Part shown: positions 1 to 6,188 of the stretch, in pieces | Numbering within the stretch: the first letter of the stretch is position 1 | How the letters are laid out: the number at the start of each line of letters is the position of its first letter | Source: Gemmatimonadota bacterium | GTDB taxonomy: Bacteria > Gemmatimonadota > Gemmatimonadetes > Longimicrobiales > UBA6960 | Assembly (NCBI GenBank): GCA_022564535.1 | Contig: JADFLD010000086.1 | Coordinates: 1 to 7,497 of the forward strand | Length of the DNA: 7,497 nucleotides | Direction of reading: 5' to 3' | Position numbers and translations under genes: made by a program | Notes under the pieces: model-generated | What the model was told of the DNA's origin: nothing | Seen by the model: the letters and a program-made list of their open reading frames with translations, nothing else | The model's database searches: none

Positions 1-3000
1 CCGTGGACAAGGGGTACCCGGTGCTGGCGCTGCTCACCGAGACCGTGGAGAGTTCTGGAGCCAGCCCGGTGGAGCTATCGCTTACGGCTGACGCCGGGAT
101 GAGCGAGGTGACGGCCCGCTTCGGGCATGCCCACGGCGCGGCCGGGTTGCTCCACGTCGCGGCGGGCGCGATCACGGCGCATCGGGGCGTAGAGATCGAC
201 CGGGATGGAGCCTGGCCGTCACCGCGCAGGAAGGACTCCGTCCATACGCGGGTCACGGCGGAGTCCTTCTCGGGAATGCGGTCGACCGTGCAGCTCGTGG
301 CACCCGTGAGCACGTCGGCTTTGATCAGCCCCGTCGGTGCGCCGGCCTGCGAATTTTACGCCGCGGGCTCCGTGGCGTCGTTGGCTTCGGCGGTCGCGGC
401 CGGCGAGCAGTCGTTCGAGGGCGCGGTTCGCCTCGCGCTCGTCGCGAAGGCCGAAGCCGACCTCGAGAGGCTCCGAGCGCACGCGGAGGCCGAGCTGGCC
501 GCTGGTCGAGCTCCGGCTGGACCGGGGCTGTACTTCGGCGAGGGCACGCTGGACGGCGAGGTCGCGTTTTGCTACACGGGTGCCGCCGCGGCATATGCCG
601 GCGCGGCGCGGGACTTGCTGCTGGCCTTTCCCAAGATCGGCCGCAACCTTGCGGAGCGGTTCGCGGGTACGCCGCACCTCGCAGCTGACCTGTACGGAGC
701 CGGTATCGGATCGTTTCCGCCGGCCACGCAGCTCACAGGATCCTCCTTCGTATGCCAGGTGCATACCGAGTTCACACGCAACGTACTCGGGATGAAGCCA
801 GAGGTCGCGATGGGTCTCTCGTCTGGTGAGACCAACTCGCTGATGGCGTTTGGCGTGTGGAACGACCTCGACGAGATGGTTGCCGAGATCAACACGTCGG
901 AGATGTACATCAACCAGCTCACGGGCGAGTGTCGCGCGGCGGCCGAATTCTGGGGGCTCCCCGAGGGCGAGGTCGCCCATTGGCGGAACTATCGCATTGC
1001 GGCCCCCATCGAGACTATTGAGCAGGCGATGGAAGGTGAGCCGCGCGTCTATATTACCGTCATTCAGCATCGAGAGGATGTCGTCATCGGCGGGGACGCG
1101 GACGCGTGCGAGCGCGTCATCGAGAAAGTGGGGCGGACCCGAGCGATTGACCTCGGCCTGGACATGGTGGTCCACTGCGCCCCACTTCGCCCCTTCGCGA
1201 AGACATGGCACCAGATTCACGAGCGTGACACCTCGGAAGTGCCGGAGGTCCGCTTCTACACGAATGCGGGCAACCGTGCCTACGTCCCGACCCGAGATGC
1301 GGCCGCAGACGCGATCACCCAGCAGGCCGTCGATCCGATCGACTTCCCCAAGACCGTCGAGCGCGCGTACGAGGACGGTGTCCGCGTGTTCATCGAGCAC
1401 GGGCCCCGTGCAACGCTCACCGGAGCGATCGGTCGCATCCTGGAGGGTCGGCCCCACACGGTAGTGGCCCTCGACCCGCACGAAGGATCAGGGCTCGAGC
1501 CTATGGCTCGGTCGGTGTCTAGGCTGTGGGCGGTGGGGGTTCCGATGGACCTTACGGAGTTTGCCGGGCGGCTGAGGGACTTGCGAGAGGGGGCGCGCCC
1601 GAGGCGGGAGGCCGACGGGCCGGTGCTACGGCTGCGTGTGCATTCTCCGCCCATTACGTGGCCCGACATGACTACGGCGACGACGAGCGCGGCTCCCCGC
1701 TCGGCCGCCCTACACGATTCACAGAACGCGGCGGTATCTGACAGCATGAATGCAAAGACTTCGAGCCCGCCAGAAGAAGAGATGGCGCCTCCGCCTGCCG
1801 CGGGGCTGGAATACGACATCGGCAAGCACTTCGGAAGTGGAAGGTCACCTGCGGCACAGCCCGCCGTGGGGATATCCGAGACTCGTTCTGTCGCGGCTTC
1901 GGCGGAAGAAAACGGCGTTTCTAGCGCCGCTCAGGATCCGGCGTTGGATTTGTTCAGCTCCATCGCCAAGGCTCACGCGGATTTCCTGCGCGAGCAGAAA
2001 GAGACCCACGACGCTTTCCTGGCGATCGGTCTACAAGGAGCGTTCGCGCAGGGGGCGCCCGCGGCCCCGCCCGTGACGCCCGAGACCGAGCCGCACGCGC
2101 CCGTCGTCGTGGCCTCGGCCCAGACCCTGGCCCCGGAGAGGGCTCCGGATTTGCGCGTCGTAGTGGCCCCCGCGCCAACCGCCCCCGAGTCGACCCAGCC
2201 GGCCTCGCCCGAGCCTGTTTCGCCCGAGCCGGCTTCGCCCGAGCCTGTTTCGCCCGAGCCCGCTTCGCCCGAGCCTGTTTCGCCCGAGCCCGCTTCGCCC
2301 GAGTCGGTGGTGGCGAGCAGGGCAGATTCGGGACCTCCGTCTCCGGTCATTCCGGTATCGCCGCCAATCAACCGCGCCGAAATGCCTGAGACCGTGTTCC
2401 TGAACCGGGAGCAGCTGGAGATCCATTCGGGTGGCAAGATCTCGGAGATCTTCGGTGAGCTGTTCGAGAAGCAGGATGGGTACACTCGCCAGGTCCGGAT
2501 GCCCGAGCCGCCGCTCCTCTTTGTGGACCGTGCCCTGATGATCGAGGGCGAGCCGGGCGGGATGAAAAAGGGTCGGGTCGTCACCGAGACCGACGTCCAG
2601 CCCGACGCGTGGTACCTGCACAACGGCCGGATGGCGCCTGGGATCGTGATCGAGTCGGGGCAGGCGGACCTCCTGCTCATCTCATGGCTCGGCGCCGACT
2701 TCCACAACCAGGGCGATCGTGTGTATCGGCTGCTCGGTTGTGACCTCACCTACTACGGTGGGCTGCCGGCGCCGGGAGACACGCTCACCTACGAGATCTT
2801 CGTAGACGGGCACGCCAAGACCGGTGACGTGCGACTCTTCTTTTTCCACTATGACTGCTATATCGGGGATCGCCTCCTGATCTCGGTCCGCAATGGTCAG
2901 GCCGGTTTCTTCACGAAAGAGGAATTGGCGGGCTCGGCTGGTGTATTGTGGGATGCCGCCGAGGACGATCCGAAACCCGACGCCCGACTCGATCCGCCGC

Positions 3001-4760
3001 CGCAGTTGACGACCAAGCGGAGTTTTTCGCGCGAAGATCTTCAGCACTTTCGTGACGGCGACGCGTATCGCTGCTTCGGAAAGGGCTTCGAGCTTGCGGC
3101 TTCCCACACTCGGACGCCGAACATTCCGGATGGCCGCCTGAACCTGCTCGACCACGTGCCACTCTTCGATCCGGAGGGTGGCCCGTGGGGCAGAGGATAC
3201 CTCCGCGCCGAGACACACGTGCCGGTCGACGCCTGGTTCTATGACGGCCACTTCAACAACGATCCGTGCATGCCGGGTACGCTCATGGCGGACGCGGCTA
3301 CTCAAGCGCTGTCGTTCGCGATGGCTGCGATGGGCTTCACGATTCGCCGTGATGGCTGGCGCTTCGAGCCGGTTTCAGGAGAGTTGGCGCGTTTCTTGTG
3401 CCGGGGGCAGGTCGTGCCGGACGGGCCGCACACGCTCGACTACGAGGTCTTCATCGAAGAGGTGATCGATGGCGATGAGCCTGAAGTCTATGCGTCGCTG
3501 CTTTGCACGAGCGATGGCCTCAAGGTCTTCCAATGTCGTCGATTCGGCATGCGCCTGGTTCCGGATTATCCGCTGACGACCATGCGCGAGTACCTGGAGG
3601 GAGCGGAGCCGCCTCGGCTCGTTGGCCCGGGCGACAGCGACGTCCGTGGGGACTACGAGGCCCTGCTCGCCTGCGCATGGGGAAGGCCGAGTGACGCTTT
3701 CGGGAGCATGTTCGCCAAGTTCGACGGGGCGCTGAAGTGTCCAAGGCTTCCCGGGCCGCCGTACCACTTCATAAGCAGCATCGTATCGGTCGATGTCGCG
3801 CCGGGGTCGGCGGGTGAGGGTGGAATCATGGTATCCACGCTCGACCTCGATCCGGAGGCGTGGTATTTCGAGGAGGGGCAGGGCCACATGCCGTACGCGG
3901 TGGTGGTCGAGGCCTTCCTTCAGCCGTGCGGGTGGTTCGCGTCCTATCTGAACTTCTTCGCCGACACCGTGGGCGACGTGGCGTTCAGGAACCTCGATGG
4001 CGTGAGCACCCTCCACAAGCAGATTCATCGGGACATGGGAACGCTCACGTTCACCACCCGCCTGACCCGTTTTGCGAAAGCCGGCGGCACGAGCATCGTC
4101 TTCTTCGAGGTCGAATGCGAGGACGAGCACGGCCCGGTTCTGACGCTGACCACCGACTTCGGCTTCTTCAGCCCGAAGGTGCTTGAAGATCAGCGTGGCT
4201 TGGCCACGACGGACGAGATGCGTGCGCGCCGGGACGAGGAGTCACCGACGCCGCCCTTGCCGCTTCTCGACGGTGGTGGTGCGCTCGCTCACTTGCCCGC
4301 CATGTCCAGCGGAAAGCTGCGCATGGTAGATGAAATCACGGGCTTCTGGCCAGACGCAGGGGATGCGGGGCTGGGCCGAATTCGCGCCTACCAAAAGCTC
4401 CACCCCGACTCTTGGTACTTCAAGGCGCACTTCTACGAGGACCCAGTGCAGCCCGGCTCGCTGGGTCTCGAGGCGCTCGTGCAGACGTCCCGGGCCCTGA
4501 TGCATCTGAAGGGGTGGCTGGACGGGATCGAGAATCCGGTCTGGGAGCACCCCATCGTCGGGATGCCGCTCGAGTGGCGCTACAGGGGGCAAGTCGTCCC
4601 TCTCAATCACGAGGTCATTACCGAGGTGGAGGCGCTCGAGGTCGAAATCGTCGAGGGCGAGTCGGTGACGCTCCAGATCTACGGGACGCAGTGGGTCGAC
4701 GGCCTACGGATCTACGAGGTGCCGGCGTTCGCGATTCGGGTTCGCGCGGGAGGGGAGTGA
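1..4760 (+). CDS. pfa3: PUFA / secondary-lipid synthase subunit (KS or CLF C-terminus-AT-DH-DH), 5' partial
   Basis: Large cytosolic iterative synthase subunit making polyunsaturated or related lipid chains from malonyl units. The frame is open from the window edge; GTG at 3 falls inside a domain, so the true start lies upstream. Residues are counted from the codon at 3. Residues 1-90 are the end of a ketosynthase fold (GHAHGAAG, H42), probably the CLF. The AT spans about 175-530 (GLSSGE with S273; H391). A Pro/Ala/Glu linker spans about 535-820. Four FabA-like hotdogs lie at about 827-984, 1024-1199, 1231-1400 and 1429-1585. RMPEPPLLF, the W-Y/F-x signatures and LQPCGW are typical of PfaC-type dehydratases. 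The order matches myxobacterial Pfa3 (PfaB AT fused to PfaC), which is why that symbol is used, but there is no C-terminal AGPAT. Chain length and unsaturation of the product cannot be read from this. Family call is firm; the exact Pfa class is inferred. Confidence 0.94.
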   Translation, partial: VDKGYPVLALLTETVESSGASPVELSLTADAGMSEVTARFGHAHGAAGLLHVAAGAITAHRGVEIDRDGAWPSPRRKDSVHTRVTAESFSGMRSTVQLVAPVSTSALISPVGAPACEFYAAGSVASLASAVAAGEQSFEGAVRLALVAKAEADLERLRAHAEAELAAGRAPAGPGLYFGEGTLDGEVAFCYTGAAAAYAGAARDLLLAFPKIGRNLAERFAGTPHLAADLYGAGIGSFPPATQLTGSSFVCQVHTEFTRNVLGMKPEVAMGLSSGETNSLMAFGVWNDLDEMVAEINTSEMYINQLTGECRAAAEFWGLPEGEVAHWRNYRIAAPIETIEQAMEGEPRVYITVIQHREDVVIGGDADACERVIEKVGRTRAIDLGLDMVVHCAPLRPFAKTWHQIHERDTSEVPEVRFYTNAGNRAYVPTRDAAADAITQQAVDPIDFPKTVERAYEDGVRVFIEHGPRATLTGAIGRILEGRPHTVVALDPHEGSGLEPMARSVSRLWAVGVPMDLTEFAGRLRDLREGARPRREADGPVLRLRVHSPPITWPDMTTATTSAAPRSAALHDSQNAAVSDSMNAKTSSPPEEEMAPPPAAGLEYDIGKHFGSGRSPAAQPAVGISETRSVAASAEENGVSSAAQDPALDLFSSIAKAHADFLREQKETHDAFLAIGLQGAFAQGAPAAPPVTPETEPHAPVVVASAQTLAPERAPDLRVVVAPAPTAPESTQPASPEPVSPEPASPEPVSPEPASPEPVSPEPASPESVVASRADSGPPSPVIPVSPPINRAEMPETVFLNREQLEIHSGGKISEIFGELFEKQDGYTRQVRMPEPPLLFVDRALMIEGEPGGMKKGRVVTETDVQPDAWYLHNGRMAPGIVIESGQADLLLISWLGADFHNQGDRVYRLLGCDLTYYGGLPAPGDTLTYEIFVDGHAKTGDVRLFFFHYDCYIGDRLLISVRNGQAGFFTKEELAGSAGVLWDAAEDDPKPDARLDPPPQLTTKRSFSREDLQHFRDGDAYRCFGKGFELAASHTRTPNIPDGRLNLLDHVPLFDPEGGPWGRGYLRAETHVPVDAWFYDGHFNNDPCMPGTLMADAATQALSFAMAAMGFTIRRDGWRFEPVSGELARFLCRGQVVPDGPHTLDYEVFIEEVIDGDEPEVYASLLCTSDGLKVFQCRRFGMRLVPDYPLTTMREYLEGAEPPRLVGPGDSDVRGDYEALLACAWGRPSDAFGSMFAKFDGALKCPRLPGPPYHFISSIVSVDVAPGSAGEGGIMVSTLDLDPEAWYFEEGQGHMPYAVVVEAFLQPCGWFASYLNFFADTVGDVAFRNLDGVSTLHKQIHRDMGTLTFTTRLTRFAKAGGTSIVFFEVECEDEHGPVLTLTTDFGFFSPKVLEDQRGLATTDEMRARRDEESPTPPLPLLDGGGALAHLPAMSSGKLRMVDEITGFWPDAGDAGLGRIRAYQKLHPDSWYFKAHFYEDPVQPGSLGLEALVQTSRALMHLKGWLDGIENPVWEHPIVGMPLEWRYRGQVVPLNHEVITEVEALEVEIVEGESVTLQIYGTQWVDGLRIYEVPAFAIRVRAGGE
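525..1592 (+). other. Acyltransferase (AT) domain of the synthase
   Basis: This is an AT of the FabD/PfaB fold inside the large synthase. The nucleophile motif GLSSGE (S273, codon 819-821) and the catalytic histidine in VVHCAPL (H391, codon 1173-1175) are present, and IEHGPR near residue 466 matches the conserved E-x-GP element late in the fold. Two usual features are missing. The N-terminal GQGxQ segment reads TGAAAAY, so the oxyanion-hole Gln is not evident. The position aligned by ungapped counting with FabD Arg117 (nucleophile +25) is T298. Loss of that Arg argues against malonyl loading. It fits an acyl-transferring or product-releasing role, as suggested for the AT of PfaB-type proteins. 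The role is inference; the motifs are seen directly. Confidence 0.85.
1941..2045 (+). other. Short predicted-helical island in the AT-DH linker
   Basis: Residues 647-681 stand out from the surrounding low-complexity linker as a hydrophilic helix-like stretch with regularly spaced Leu, Ile, Ala and Phe and the similar half-motifs HADFLREQ and HDAFLA. Related H-x-x-FL-x-x-Q segments occur in linkers and docking regions of polyketide and PUFA synthases, so this may be an interdomain or intersubunit docking helix. That role is inferred from pattern alone. Confidence 0.45.
2205..2309 (+). repeat. In-frame 15-bp tandem repeat encoding SPEPV/SPEPA pentapeptides
   Basis: There are seven consecutive 15-bp units, starting at 2205, 2220, 2235, 2250, 2265, 2280 and 2295. 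The first six share TCGCCCGAGCC and alternate strictly between a GTT (Val) and a GCT (Ala) last codon, so the true repeating unit is 30 bp. The seventh has diverged (Ser-Pro-Glu-Ser-Val). The array encodes a stiff, acidic, proline-rich spacer at residues 735-769 between the AT and the first hotdog fold. Such repeats change length by slippage without breaking the frame because the unit is a multiple of three. Confidence 0.96.
2481..3600 (+). other. First double-hotdog dehydratase (DH1) of the synthase
   Basis: Two tandem FabA-like hotdog folds. The first (about 827-984) carries WYLHNGRMAPG (H873) and E884, a degenerate form in which His is three rather than five residues after the Trp. The second (about 1024-1199) carries W-F-Y-D-G-H-F-N-N-D-P-C-M-P-G with H1083 and D1097, matching FabA His70 and Asp84 in both identity and spacing. 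The pair therefore looks like a pseudo-dimer with one canonical half. It would dehydrate 3-hydroxyacyl-ACP intermediates, and FabA-like family members can also isomerise the double bond. Reaction assignment is by family; residue positions are read from the sequence. Confidence 0.88.
3693..4757 (+). other. Second double-hotdog dehydratase (DH2) of the synthase
   Basis: Two further hotdog folds. The first (about 1231-1400) has W1287-Y-F-E-E-G-Q-G-H-M-P-Y and E1303, then LQPCGW. There is no His at the FabA position; H1295 lies three residues later. The second (about 1429-1585) has W-Y-F-K-A-H-F-Y-E-D-P-V-Q-P-G with H1476 and E1490, so the FabA Asp is replaced by Glu. VQPGSLGLEA is characteristic of the last PfaC hotdog. 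The protein ends directly after this fold, at VRAGGE, without the acylglycerolphosphate acyltransferase domain reported in several myxobacterial Pfa3 proteins. Confidence 0.87.
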
Positions 4761-4801
4761 CGCCGTCGGCCCTACCGCCGGGCAGGGGCGCTGCGGCAGA
4801 C

Positions 4802-5482
4802 ATGGATCCGAAGCGTCCGCATGTCTGGGTTCTCGACGCCAAAGAGCCGTGGTTCGATGCGTTGGCGGATAGGGCGGTCGTTCCGGACGCCGTGCGGGCA
4901 CGGGCGGACTCTCTGAACAATCCCTCGGCCGCACGATGGTTGCTGGCTCGCCGCACGGCACTTCGCCTGGTTCTCGGTGGGTATCTGGCTCGCCCGCCGG
5001 CGGAGCTTCGGATCGTGACAGCACCTGGAGGCAAGCCCGTCCTACTCCCGGGAGGATCTCGGCCTTGCGCGCTCACGTTTTCGACGGGGCATTCCGGCGA
5101 CCTCTACTGCGTCGCGGTGGGGACTATGGCCAGCGTCGGTGTGGATGTGGAGTTGCTGCGGTCCGTTCAGCGGGCGCGCTCGATCGCCACTCGGTGGTTC
5201 GGCGAGTCCGAAGCGAAGCGGTTCCGTGAATTGCCCGACGAGGCGCTCGATGACGAGTTCATGCGCTTGTGGACGGCCAAGGAGGCGTTGGCCAAGCGTC
5301 ACGGAGCCGGGCTCCGACTCATGCGTGGGCGCGGGGGTGACCTCGACGTAGACGCCGCGCAGGCGGAGGGCCGCTTGCGGCGTTTTGCGCCCGGCTCCGG
5401 ATATGCCGGTGCGCTCGCGAGTACGGAGGTCATCGACGACGTCGAGATCATTCGACCCGAAGAGAACCCGTGGACCACCTAG
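4802..5482 (+). CDS. Sfp-type 4'-phosphopantetheinyl transferase (PfaE-like)
   Basis: This 226-residue enzyme transfers 4'-phosphopantetheine from CoA to a serine of acyl carrier proteins, converting apo to holo form in the cytosol. Visible family marks are GGKPVL before the core, FSTGHSGD (the usual FSLSHS element), the Mg-binding GVDVE (D115, E117) and W157-TAKEALAK (E161, K165). Length is typical of the Sfp class. It follows the synthase by 41 nt, and its end overlaps the next gene by 13 nt, so its natural client is probably the synthase's tandem ACPs, as for PfaE. ATG at 4802 puts HVWVLD, the usual first strand, at the N-terminus. An in-frame GTG at 4757, overlapping the synthase TGA and close behind a GGGAGG run, is a possible coupled start giving 15 more residues. 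Confidence 0.93.
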   Translation: MDPKRPHVWVLDAKEPWFDALADRAVVPDAVRARADSLNNPSAARWLLARRTALRLVLGGYLARPPAELRIVTAPGGKPVLLPGGSRPCALTFSTGHSGDLYCVAVGTMASVGVDVELLRSVQRARSIATRWFGESEAKRFRELPDEALDDEFMRLWTAKEALAKRHGAGLRLMRGRGGDLDVDAAQAEGRLRRFAPGSGYAGALASTEVIDDVEIIRPEENPWTT

Positions 5483-6084
5483 TCTTCGCGGTGCCCGATC
5501 TCGAGGAGGGCGTGAGGGAGGTGGAGCGTCTGTTCGGAGTCGAGACGGCCCCCGGAGGACGGCATCACGGCTTCGGGACCCGGAACCGCCTGATCGGTTT
5601 TGGACCCGATACGTACATGGAGATCGTCAGCGTCGACCCAGAGCAGCCGAGGCCGGCGGGTACCCGCTGGTTCGGGCTCGACGATCTCGCCGCGCCGCGC
5701 CTCGTCACCTGGTGTGCGAAACATCCCGATCTCGACGCGCTCATCGCCCGGGGGCGAGCCGCCGGTATCGACCTCGGGGAAGCGTCGGGGGGCGGGAGGG
5801 AGCGACCGGACGGCACGAGACTCCAGTGGACGGTTACCGACCCGTGGGCCGACCGGGCCGGGGGCGTCATCCCGTTCTTCATCGACTGGGGCGATACCGA
5901 CCACCCCGGGACCCGACTGCCGGCGCTCTGCGCGTTTCTCGGTGTGCGTCTCGAGCACCCGGACCCCAGTACGGTCGCGACATGGCTCGCCGCGCTCGGG
6001 CTCGACGTCTCCGTCGGAGAGGGTGTCTCGCCTCGTGTCATCGCCACCCTCGAGACCCCGAACGGTATCATCGAACTGAGCTAG
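5470..6084 (+). CDS. VOC-fold glyoxalase-like protein, substrate unknown
   Basis: A 204-residue cytosolic protein of the vicinal-oxygen-chelate superfamily, closest in pattern to the Glyoxalase_3-like group. The first module opens with MDHLVFAVPDLEEGV (H3, the usual first metal ligand) and closes with TYMEIV (E51, the usual second). The second half has FFIDWGDTDHPG near residues 136-148 and ends in GIIELS (E202), so both half-sites keep recognisable strand ends. The GTG start at 5470 is chosen because VOC proteins commonly begin I/M-D-H-L within a few residues of the N-terminus and because GAAGAG lies just upstream. It overlaps the transferase gene by 13 nt, implying translational coupling and a shared transcript with the lipid synthase. 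The reaction cannot be named; a role in modifying or detoxifying a lipid product is only a guess. Confidence 0.86.
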   Translation: MDHLVFAVPDLEEGVREVERLFGVETAPGGRHHGFGTRNRLIGFGPDTYMEIVSVDPEQPRPAGTRWFGLDDLAAPRLVTWCAKHPDLDALIARGRAAGIDLGEASGGGRERPDGTRLQWTVTDPWADRAGGVIPFFIDWGDTDHPGTRLPALCAFLGVRLEHPDPSTVATWLAALGLDVSVGEGVSPRVIATLETPNGIIELS

Positions 6085-6188
6085 CGCAGCTGGTCCCGGG
6101 CCAGGTTGCCCGCAAGCCGATATTGTTCTCCCCTGAGCCGTCCTCGGGGCGATCCTCGACGGCCTCGACGATCCGGAGATGTGCGACC
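6085..6188 (+). other. Intergenic gap with ribosome binding site for the asparaginase
   Basis: This 104-nt spacer separates the synthase operon from the asparaginase gene. GGAG at 6175-6178, ten bases before ATG 6189, is a plausible Shine-Dalgarno sequence and supports that start. Two short inverted repeats occur (6097-6112, and 6130-6149 with a one-base bulge), but neither is followed by a T run, so no intrinsic terminator is claimed. No convincing -35/-10 pair was recognised, although the gap makes a promoter here likely. Confidence 0.5.

Noticed and set aside
3..5. GTG as the start of the large synthase gene
   Set aside because: It would begin in the middle of a ketosynthase-fold domain; the frame is simply cut by the window edge.
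219..1481. Long minus-strand open frame (420 codons) opposite the AT region
   Set aside because: It lies entirely antisense to well-conserved AT sequence, has an Arg-rich composition typical of a GC-rich shadow frame, and shows no domain motif.
2205..2309. CRISPR-like array
   Set aside because: Units are contiguous, without spacers, in frame and coding for a proline-rich linker.
1973..2749. Minus-strand open frame with a Gly/Ser/Glu repeat
   Set aside because: The repeat is just the reverse complement of the SPEPV/SPEPA array; the rest is antisense to the linker and first hotdog.
3375..4130. Minus-strand open frame of 251 codons opposite the dehydratases
   Set aside because: Antisense to conserved hotdog motifs, with no recognisable family and biased composition.
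4412..4801. In-frame upstream extension of the phosphopantetheinyl transferase
   Set aside because: It overlaps the last hotdog fold in another frame and translates to low-complexity Arg/Gly sequence; the family N-terminus is at 4802 (or 4757).
6097..6149. Short hairpins after the VOC gene as an intrinsic terminator
   Set aside because: Stems are only 5 to 7 bp, one is bulged, and no T run follows either.
5385..6188. In-frame upstream extension of the asparaginase
   Set aside because: It overlaps the transferase and VOC genes in another frame and is Arg-rich shadow sequence; the signal peptide starts at 6189.
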